Source: RGIG8597 sp045133795 | GTDB lineage: Bacteria; Spirochaetota; GWE2-31-10 | Assembly (NCBI GenBank): GCA_045133795.1 | Contig: JBGUUT010000049.1 | Coordinates: 1 to 30,091, forward strand | DNA length: 30,091 bases | Direction: 5' to 3' | Part shown: piece by piece, positions 24,383 through 30,091 of the stretch | How positions within the stretch are numbered: position 1 is the stretch's first letter | How the letters are laid out: every line of letters begins with the position of its first letter | Program-made: the position numbers and the translations under genes | The notes under the pieces: generated by a model | The model's input: only the letters and a program-made list of their open reading frames with translations | What the model was told of the DNA's origin: nothing | Database searches by the model: none

Positions 24383-25054
24383 ATGCAAAATAAAAAGGCT
24401 GTAACTGTTTATATTGATGGATTTAATTTTTATTACGGAATAAAAAGGTCTGCAAATGTAAACAGTCGTTGGAATAATGCATATTGGATTGATATAGTAA
24501 AACTTTGTGAAGGATTTCTTTCTCCTGATGAAATATTAAAGAAAGTAATCTACTTTACTGCAACTCCTCTAAATTCAAGTAAAAGTGCAAGACAAAGTGC
24601 ATTGTTAAATGCAAATAAATTACTAAATAAAGATAGATTTGAAGTTGTTCGTGGCAAATATCTTGAAAAACAAATTACTTGTCCAAATTGCAACTTTTCA
24701 ATTTCTCGCCCAGAAGAAAAAAAGACAGATGTAAATATTTCTGTTCGAATGATTAGAGATTGTGTTCAAAAAACAACAGATGCAGTTTTTTTAATTTCAG
24801 CAGATACTGATTTATTACCACCGTTAGAATTAATAAAAAATGACTTTCCGCAAATAAAGTTGAAAATTCTTTTTCCACCTTCAAATTATAGCCATGAAAT
24901 TTCGGCAACAACATCAGCATGGAAAGTAAAAAATGTTTTGTTGAAAAATAGCTTAAAGCGTTTTGAAAATGCAATGATGTCAGATGTTGTCGAAGTTGAT
25001 AATCAACGTTATGAAATACCAAATGAATGGAAATTAAAACAAATATCTTTATAA
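24383..25054 (+). CDS. NYN-domain (LabA/DUF88-like) putative nuclease
   Basis: NYN proteins are PIN-like metal-dependent ribonucleases. The 223-residue product shows YIDGFNFYYG at 10-19 (Asp12), KKTDVNISVRMIRD at 113-126 (Asp116, Asp126) and LISADTDLLPPLELI at 138-151 (Asp141, Asp143), which together supply the acidic metal site. A CxxC pair (Cys100, Cys103) just before the second motif could be half of a zinc knuckle. The start at 24383 follows GGAGAGGGG; an earlier in-frame ATG at 24332 would translate through the terminator hairpin and is rejected. Its TAA is immediately followed by repeat C. Neighbours suggest a defence role; the substrate is unknown. Confidence 0.86.
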   Translation: MQNKKAVTVYIDGFNFYYGIKRSANVNSRWNNAYWIDIVKLCEGFLSPDEILKKVIYFTATPLNSSKSARQSALLNANKLLNKDRFEVVRGKYLEKQITCPNCNFSISRPEEKKTDVNISVRMIRDCVQKTTDAVFLISADTDLLPPLELIKNDFPQIKLKILFPPSNYSHEISATTSAWKVKNVLLKNSLKRFENAMMSDVVEVDNQRYEIPNEWKLKQISL

Positions 25055-25184
25055 GAGTTACTTTTACCGCCGCAAACAGCAATTTCCTATGACACAAAAA
25101 AGACAAAAGATTTGATGAACCGCCTCCGCAAGAAACTCAGGCTTTGTAGTAGACACACTGGAAGATTTTTTAGGAGGGAAGTGA
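25055..25184 (+). pseudogene. Relic of an XRE regulator 3' end (repeat C copy)
   Basis: The sequence encodes the tail of a protein like the regulator at 23912 (ELLLPPQTAISYDTKKTKDL), then is thrown out of frame by a net one-base insertion around 25138-25146. There is no start or helix-turn-helix. It begins on the base after the NYN stop codon. Confidence 0.9.
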
Positions 25185-25188
25185 CTAT

Positions 25189-25338
25189 TTGCAAAAAAGC
25201 AAAAGTGAATGTATATTAAAAAAGGAAGCACCAAAGCTCATTTGGTCGACTCCACGTTTTGGTTAAAAACCGCCAGTGTTTGGAGACGATGACAGTTTTT
25301 GTCCATTAAGCTGGAACGGTCTGAAGATACTGACCTAG
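25189..25338 (+). other. Hairpin-dense tract or small broken gene
   Basis: Two readings are possible. As protein, a frame from TTG 25189, after AGGAGG, encodes 25 residues, then a TAA at 25264, then 23 more protein-like residues (KPPVFGDDDSFCPLSWNGLK) to TAG 25336. As RNA, it holds short perfect stems in a row: CCAAA-TTTGG, GGTT-AACC, GACA-TGTC and GGTC-GACC. It is less AT-rich than its surroundings. I recognise neither a protein nor an RNA family. The rest of the gap to 25398 shows nothing. Confidence 0.35.
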
Positions 25339-25397
25339 TTTTGCTGTTTCTTTTTTATGATAAAAGCTGTGTTGATTATCAATTTATCAAATGAAAA

Positions 25398-26198
25398 CTA
25401 ATATGAAGTTTGATAAGTAATTTCATCGAAAGCGATACTTACATGGACTATTGCTCGCCATGAACCGCTGTTAACAGAAAAAAGCGGAGATTCTTTTAAC
25501 ATGACTTTTCCGCATATATATTCCGGACGTGATTTTATGTCTTTTCTTGCTTTATTAAGGATAGCATTTTTTACTGCATTTTCGAAAGCTGTATTACGCA
25601 AACTCCAGTCTTGGCAGTCTTGTGAACAGTCTTCACCTCGTGAACTTTCGGCTAATGTTCCGGCAAAGTTTTTACGACGATTTTTTTGGTCTTCCAAAAG
25701 TTTATATGTCAATTGATAACGAACTCTGTCTCTAAAGTCTCGACCGGTAAAACGCAATTTTAACATTTCGTATTCTGTCATCTCGGAATTGGTTAAGTTT
25801 AAATCGAGTTTTAATTGATTTTCAAAAGTTTTGTATCTATCCATTTCCGAAGAACTCAAAGGCGTGTTACTTAATCGTTTGAATGTAACGTTTCTTCCGG
25901 AATAATTTGGCGTAACTTCCGGAGTCAGCTTGAAATATTCAGTACGTTTCGTTATAGGATTTTCGATTTGATATTCAAAAGAATAACCGTAAATTTGACC
26001 GGTTGTAAAATTTTCAGCTTCTTGTCTGGCCATTTTTTCACATTCATCTAAAGAATAATATCGTGATGACAGACCTACGGGATGTCGTCCTAAAGGAGCT
26101 TCTCCATAAGAAACAATGTAGGTTTCATGCGGAAAAGGTTCTGCCATCGATAAAAATGTAAATTGTAAGAATATCAAAAGTAAGAAACGAAGTTTCAT
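25398..26198 (-). CDS. Exported protein of unknown function
   Basis: This 266-residue protein has a clear signal peptide (about residues 1-19, ending LSMAE). The mature part contains a conserved-looking start (HETYIVSYGEAPLG), a charged helical centre and a C-terminal strand-rich part ending in AIVHVSIAFDEI. A cluster EDCSQDCQDW may form a disulfide. The YSLDECEKMARQEAEN and AFENAVKNAI stretches suggest the LPP20/flagellar-assembly type of secreted fold only weakly; I do not assign it. It starts two bases after the gene at 26201 ends, so they form an operon. Codon use returns to that of the left flank, so this is outside the island. Confidence 0.72.
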   Translation of the reverse strand: MKLRFLLLIFLQFTFLSMAEPFPHETYIVSYGEAPLGRHPVGLSSRYYSLDECEKMARQEAENFTTGQIYGYSFEYQIENPITKRTEYFKLTPEVTPNYSGRNVTFKRLSNTPLSSSEMDRYKTFENQLKLDLNLTNSEMTEYEMLKLRFTGRDFRDRVRYQLTYKLLEDQKNRRKNFAGTLAESSRGEDCSQDCQDWSLRNTAFENAVKNAILNKARKDIKSRPEYICGKVMLKESPLFSVNSGSWRAIVHVSIAFDEITYQTSY

Positions 26199-26200
26199 TA

Positions 26201-26488
26201 TTATTGTTCTTCGGTAACGATTATATTTTTACTTGTATTCCATTTCCATTCTTTAGCAATGAATTGCAATTGAGCAGAATTGATATAGTACATATTGCCG
26301 TTAACTTCTATCAAACCGCCGTCTAATTTTGAAAATTTGAGTGAGTAATTAATTTTTCCCAAGAAAACAGCTTTGCCCCAATTTTCACAATCTTTTAATT
26401 TTTGAATATGAGACAGTAATTTTGAAGATATTTTTCCGGTATTTTTTACTTCTTTGATTGCATTTAACATACTTAATTGTAGAGCCAT
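26201..26488 (-). CDS. Small protein of unknown function
   Basis: A 95-residue protein without a signal peptide. The first half is helical (LSMLNAIKEVKN, LLSHIQKLKD) and the second looks beta-rich (GGLIEVNGNMYYINSAQLQFI). The ATG at 26488 has AGAGGA upstream. It leads a two-gene unit with the exported protein and is divergent from cheR. I do not recognise a family. Confidence 0.65.
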   Translation of the reverse strand: MALQLSMLNAIKEVKNTGKISSKLLSHIQKLKDCENWGKAVFLGKINYSLKFSKLDGGLIEVNGNMYYINSAQLQFIAKEWKWNTSKNIIVTEEQ

Positions 26489-26606
26489 ATTTTTTTCCTC
26501 TTTAAAATAAAATCAATATATATTAGCTTATATATAAATTATATTTTTCTCTTTTAAATATAAAAAAATATTATATACTTTGAAAATCAAATATTCAAGG
26601 GTCAAT

Positions 26607-27407
26607 ATGTTTAATCAACTAACAGACATTCAATTTAAGAAATTTCGAGATTTAATTTATAAAGAATCGGGAATGCATTTCAGTGATATTAATCGCCCGA
26701 TTTTGGAAAGTCGCTTAAAAGCAAGATTAAAAAAAGCAGAACTTGATGATATCGAAGAATATTATCGAATAATTTCTACAGATGATAAGGAAATGAAAGT
26801 TCTTCTTGATGCGGTTACGACGAACCTAACAAGTTTCTTCCGTAACAAAGTGCATTTTCAAGGATTTGAAACCGGAGTTCTTGATGCGATTCGAAATACA
26901 CGTAAAGATAAAAGAATTCGTGTTTGGAGTGCCGGATGTTCTACCGGCGAAGAGCCATATTCCCTTGCGATGGTATTAAAGGATAAGTTACCTGATTGGA
27001 AAATTGAAATTGTAGCATCAGATATTTCATTTAATGTATTAATGAAAGCTCGTGAAGGTTTCTATCCTACAGCCAAAATTACAGGAATCCCGCCTAATTA
27101 TTTGCAACGTTTTACCAATCAAGTAAAAGACGGTTATGTAATGAAAGATGAAATAAAAAAATTGATTACTTTCGATTATCATAATCTTAAAAATACGCCG
27201 GTATATAAAAATTTTGATGTCGTATTTTGCAGAAATGTAATTATTTATTTTGATGCACCGGCACAAGAGCATGTGGTAAATACTATTTATAATGCAATGA
27301 ATCCGGATTCTTATTTTTTTATAGGACATTCAGAGTCTTTGTTTGGAATGAAAACAAAATTTGAGTTCATGAAAATCGGAGAAACATGTCTTTATAAAAA
27401 GCAATAG
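26607..27407 (+). CDS. cheR: Chemotaxis protein methyltransferase CheR
   Basis: CheR transfers methyl groups from SAM to glutamates of chemoreceptors, setting adaptation. The 266-residue product has the helical N-terminal domain with the TTNLTSFFRN motif (about 71-80), the SAM-binding stretch RVWSAGCSTGEEPYSLAM (about 105-122) and VFCRNVIIYFD towards the C terminus, all hallmarks. Start at 26607 was chosen because the family fold begins with this Met and AAGGG precedes it; a TTG at 26580 is an alternative. cheB follows after 10 bases, so the pair is an operon and supports receptor adaptation in a motile cell. Confidence 0.95.
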   Translation: MFNQLTDIQFKKFRDLIYKESGMHFSDINRPILESRLKARLKKAELDDIEEYYRIISTDDKEMKVLLDAVTTNLTSFFRNKVHFQGFETGVLDAIRNTRKDKRIRVWSAGCSTGEEPYSLAMVLKDKLPDWKIEIVASDISFNVLMKAREGFYPTAKITGIPPNYLQRFTNQVKDGYVMKDEIKKLITFDYHNLKNTPVYKNFDVVFCRNVIIYFDAPAQEHVVNTIYNAMNPDSYFFIGHSESLFGMKTKFEFMKIGETCLYKKQ

Positions 27408-27417
27408 GAAATAACTC

Positions 27418-28539
27418 ATGTCAGATAAAATACGTGTTCTTATTATTGACGATTCAGCTATTATGCGTAGACTGATTACAAAAATGCTGTCTGCTCATCC
27501 GGCAATAGAAGTTGTAGCAACGGCATTAAACGGGCGTTTCGGTTTGGAAAAAATGGAACTTTTGAAACCGGAATTGATAATCTTGGATTTGGAAATGCCG
27601 GAAATAAACGGTATAGACTTTTTAAAAGAAAAGCGTCGCCGTCAAAATAATACCCCTGTAATTGTACTTTCTGCGGTCGCAACAAAAGGAGCAAAGATTA
27701 CTATGGAAGCTCTTTCGTTGGGAGCATCGGATTTTATATTAAAACCGTCCGGCGAAGATATGAATAAAGTTCAGCAGCATTTGATAGAAATGGTTTTGAG
27801 TTTTTGTCCGAATGCTTCTAAAATAAGTTATGAAACACCGACTGCTTTACCGGAAACGACGAAAGTTTCGCAGGAAAGCGTTTTTAAAACACTTTCTAAA
27901 GCAACATCAGAAGATCCGGAAGAGCTTTTACAGCCAATTTCAAAGATTCCTGAAATGAAAATTCTTGTTATCGGGATTTCTACCGGCGGACCTAATGCGT
28001 TGCGAGATATTTTACCGAAGTTTCCGGCAAATTTTCCGGTACCGATAGTTATTGTTCAGCATATGCCGGCAGGTTTTACAAAAGAATTTGCCGAAAGTCT
28101 CGATAAAATTTGTCCGTTGCAAGTAAAAGAAGCGGCAGATAATGATTTAGTGAAGACCGGACGAATTTTGATTGCACAAGGTGGAAAGCATTTAAAATTT
28201 GAAAAGAAATCATTGGCTACGGTAGTGCGTGTAATGGACGGAGAGCCGGTAAGCGGTCACAAACCGTCTGTAGATGTAATGTTTGATTCTGCCGCTGAGG
28301 TGTATGGTGCTAATTGTTTAGCTTGTATTATGACCGGAATGGGGCGTGACGGAGCTGAAAATATCGGTAAAATAATGAAGCGAGGCGGTATTACAATGGG
28401 GCAAGACCAAAAATCTTCCATTGTTTACGGAATGCCTCATGTTGCATTGAAACTTAAACATTTACAATTAGTGCGACCGTTGGACAGAATTGCAGAAACT
28501 GCAATCAGTATTGTAACGAAACGCAGTGTGATAGAATAG
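27418..28539 (+). CDS. cheB: Chemotaxis methylesterase CheB
   Basis: CheB removes methyl groups from, and deamidates, chemoreceptors; its activity rises when CheA phosphorylates its receiver domain. Residues 1-120 are the receiver (Asp11, Asp12, phosphoacceptor Asp57 in LDLEMP, Lys109). A linker leads to the esterase domain from about 180, with the catalytic triad Ser188 in GISTGGP, His215 in VQHMPAGF and Asp311 in MGRDG. The 373-residue length is normal. It pairs with cheR directly upstream and ends at a strong terminator. Confidence 0.96.
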   Translation: MSDKIRVLIIDDSAIMRRLITKMLSAHPAIEVVATALNGRFGLEKMELLKPELIILDLEMPEINGIDFLKEKRRRQNNTPVIVLSAVATKGAKITMEALSLGASDFILKPSGEDMNKVQQHLIEMVLSFCPNASKISYETPTALPETTKVSQESVFKTLSKATSEDPEELLQPISKIPEMKILVIGISTGGPNALRDILPKFPANFPVPIVIVQHMPAGFTKEFAESLDKICPLQVKEAADNDLVKTGRILIAQGGKHLKFEKKSLATVVRVMDGEPVSGHKPSVDVMFDSAAEVYGANCLACIMTGMGRDGAENIGKIMKRGGITMGQDQKSSIVYGMPHVALKLKHLQLVRPLDRIAETAISIVTKRSVIE

Positions 28540-28544
28540 TTTGA

Positions 28545-28576
28545 AAAAGGACGTATATTTTGTACGTCCTTTTTTC
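28545..28576 (+). terminator. cheRB terminator
   Basis: AAAAGGACGTA and TACGTCCTTTT pair around a short loop and are followed by further T. It lies six bases after the cheB stop. The stretch 28577-28757 is AT-rich with no gene seen. Confidence 0.88.
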
Positions 28577-28757
28577 CTATTATTTTCCCCTTTTCTACTC
28601 CATACACATTTATTTTTGTCGAAAAGTTTAGTGCAGACAAAATACTTTCACTTTTTTCTTTTATCTTTATGACGGAAGCTGTAAAAAAACACCAAAGTTT
28701 ATGCCTTGTACGGATTAACAGCTGAGAAAATATTTATATATAAGGAAAAGAGATAAA

Positions 28758-29366
28758 ATGAAAATTGCAGTATTTTCCGATATTCACGGAAATCTAAAAG
28801 CGTTAAAAGTTGTGCTTGAACAGATTAAAGAAAAAAAAGTCGACCAAATTGTATTTCTAGGTGATATTTTCCAACGCGGTCATGAAGAAGCGGAATGTTT
28901 AGATTTAATCAAAGAAAATAAAATAGTATGTGTCAAAGGGAATTGTGAACTTTACCTTCAATATGGAGTTGATATTGATTCTGATGTAGAATATTTAAGA
29001 GATTATTATGATTCAATAAGAGAAAAACTTTCAAGTGAACAAATGCAATTTGTGAAAGATATGCCACTTTTTTATGTAAATGAATGTAATGGACATAAAA
29101 TTCATTTTTCTCATTTTTTATTTTCAGATATTAACGCAGCCTATCCTTTTTTTCAATTGTCTGATTTGAAAAACGGAGTGTTTGATAAGGCTTGTAAAAG
29201 TGAAGAGATTAAAGCTTTCGATTTGGTTGTAGTCGGTCATTCACATCAGAACTTTGTAAAAGAAAATGTAGTCTCTGTTTCTGCTTCGGGATTAGAAGGT
29301 GCTTCTTTTCTCTTGATTGAAGTTGGCGAAACCGGTGTTGATTTTCAGCATTTTAAAGTAGAATAA
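28758..29366 (+). CDS. YfcE-like metallophosphoesterase
   Basis: A calcineurin-like phosphoesterase of 202 residues. The two-metal site is visible: Asp8 and His10 in FSDIHGN, Asp36 in LGDIFQRG, Asn62 in KGNCE, a His in IHFSHF and the GHSH motif near the C terminus. Small family members of this size (YfcE and MJ0936 type) are phosphodiesterases on small substrates; the true substrate here is not evident. AAGGAAAAGAG precedes the ATG. It stands alone between terminators and is followed by the GNAT gene after 80 bases. Confidence 0.9.
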   Translation: MKIAVFSDIHGNLKALKVVLEQIKEKKVDQIVFLGDIFQRGHEEAECLDLIKENKIVCVKGNCELYLQYGVDIDSDVEYLRDYYDSIREKLSSEQMQFVKDMPLFYVNECNGHKIHFSHFLFSDINAAYPFFQLSDLKNGVFDKACKSEEIKAFDLVVVGHSHQNFVKENVVSVSASGLEGASFLLIEVGETGVDFQHFKVE

Positions 29367-29446
29367 TTACAAAACGTTGAAGCTTCGTATAAAGAAGTTT
29401 TCAACAATTAAGATTCTTTGGATTTCATGAAGAGGAGTTTTAGCAG

Positions 29447-29962
29447 ATGTTAAGTATCATAGAGGCAAAAAAAGAAGACAGAGAAACGATGATGAATCTT
29501 CTTGAAAAATATTTATACGAATTTTCTCAATGGGAAAAGACAGATGTTGATGAAGATGGCTTGTATGGCTATGAATATCTGGATTGTTATTTTGAAGAAG
29601 AGAACAGATTTCCGTATTTTATTAAAGTTGATGATAAAATTGCCGGCTTTGTTTTAATCAGCGATTATCCAGAAGTTCCGGAAGAAGAAACAGATTTTTG
29701 TCTGTCAGAGTTTTTCATCATGCATAAATATAGACGAAACGGTTATGGGAAAGAAGCTGTTTTTAAGGTGTTAGATTTGCATCACGGGAAGTGGCAGTTG
29801 AAAGGACATCCCCACAATATATGCTCTGTTAATTTTTGGAATAAGGTGATTGATGAATATACTGGCGGAAAATATCGGCTAGTGGAAAGTTATCCTAATA
29901 AAGAAGTGGATTACGGACACCTTGCAGAAATGCAGGGTGTTTTTTCGTTCACAGTTTGTTAA
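29447..29962 (+). CDS. GNAT-family N-acetyltransferase
   Basis: The 171-residue protein has the GNAT fold order: an N-terminal region, the beta-4 strand (LSEFFIMHKYRRNGYGKEAV) with the acetyl-CoA pyrophosphate loop written as R-R-N-G-Y-G, and a C-terminal part containing NICSVNFWNKVI, the usual 'N..A..FY' position. The acceptor could be a protein, amine or antibiotic; nothing here decides it. AGGAG lies upstream of the ATG at 29447. The last codons form an intrinsic terminator, described separately. Confidence 0.9.
   Translation: MLSIIEAKKEDRETMMNLLEKYLYEFSQWEKTDVDEDGLYGYEYLDCYFEEENRFPYFIKVDDKIAGFVLISDYPEVPEEETDFCLSEFFIMHKYRRNGYGKEAVFKVLDLHHGKWQLKGHPHNICSVNFWNKVIDEYTGGKYRLVESYPNKEVDYGHLAEMQGVFSFTVC
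29917..29945 (+). terminator. Intrinsic terminator inside the GNAT gene end
   Basis: ACACCTTGCA (29917-29926) and TGCAGGGTGT (29931-29940) pair over ten positions with one G-T wobble, capped by a GAAA tetraloop and followed by five T. It lies 17 bases before the stop codon and encodes HLAEMQGVF. Confidence 0.8.
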
Positions 29963-29981
29963 TGAAACACTTGCATCGGTA

Positions 29982-29990
29982 TGATATAAT
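29982..29990 (+). promoter_or_regulatory. Extended -10 promoter for the next gene
   Basis: TGATATAAT is an extended -10 element (TGnTATAAT). No good -35 is seen, as often in this class. It lies about 70 bases before the partial gene at 30060. Confidence 0.5.
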
Positions 29991-30059
29991 GGTTAAGAAA
30001 ACAGAAAACTTGAATAGGTCGAATAGATGTATTTTTGAATTTTGTGGAGGTATGTAGGA

Positions 30060-30091
30060 ATGATTGAGATATGCTCAAATTGTGGAAATCA
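30060..30091 (+). CDS. Start of a gene with a CxxC motif (partial)
   Basis: Only ten codons are in the window. GGAGG lies nine bases before the ATG, and an extended -10 promoter lies further up. The residues MIEICSNCGN contain CxxC, the opening of a zinc ribbon or similar metal site. Nothing more can be said without the following sequence. Confidence 0.55.
   Translation, partial: MIEICSNCGN

Noticed and set aside
25189..25345. An integron attC site at the island's right edge
   Set aside because: Hairpins are present, but I found no paired RYYYAAC and GTTRRRY core sites. GTTAAAA matches only six of seven positions, and no integrase is in view.
1..30091. CRISPR arrays, tRNA or rRNA genes, prophage genes
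   Set aside because: No regularly spaced repeats, no tRNA cloverleaf or CCA-ended pattern, and no phage structural or integrase genes were seen on either strand.

Overview
The window looks like a chromosome segment of a low-GC, host-associated spirochaete, most likely a Treponema. This is an inference from the gene set and AT-rich codon use; there is no rRNA or other marker gene here. Supporting signs are a PTS enzyme I with no sugar permease beside it, a CheR-CheB pair, Der, a Ste24-type protease and several exported proteins of no clear family.

Left flank (1-11550), ordinary housekeeping. On the minus strand, reading right to left, are a GDP-fucose synthase, a Ste24/M48 membrane protease, acetate kinase and a small His/Lys-rich lipoprotein. 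On the plus strand follow a single-domain response regulator, an exported LamG-FN3 protein, an unknown 184-residue protein, ptsI and der. An exported protein converges on der, and a nitrilase-family amidase lies beyond it.

Middle (11660-25350), a defence/restriction island. It begins with an HsdM-like methylase fused to half an S subunit (no R gene is visible, and its catalytic motif reads SLPPF). Next is an unrecognised divergent unit: a protein with two PH-like repeats, a membrane-anchored partner and an XRE regulator. Then come a DUF4143 ATPase, an ATP-dependent restriction system (two methylase polypeptides plus a GIY-YIG/T5orf172-SF2 helicase, with its own XRE regulator), a RelB/YoeB pair placed antisense inside that operon, and a NYN-domain nuclease-like gene behind a terminator-bearing leader.

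The most striking structure is how the island is put together. Three inserts are each bounded by a direct duplication of an adjoining gene end: 34 bp around RelB/YoeB, 133 bp around the unknown divergent unit and about 130 bp around the NYN gene. A fourth, the ATPase, lies between two near-identical terminators. No transposase or integrase gene is present. The outer copies survive as pseudogene tails. This suggests repeated cargo insertion by a duplication-generating, homology-based route.

Right flank (25398-30091): two minus-strand genes of unknown function, cheR-cheB, a YfcE-like phosphoesterase, a GNAT acetyltransferase whose last codons form an intrinsic terminator, and the first codons of a gene with a CxxC motif running off the window.
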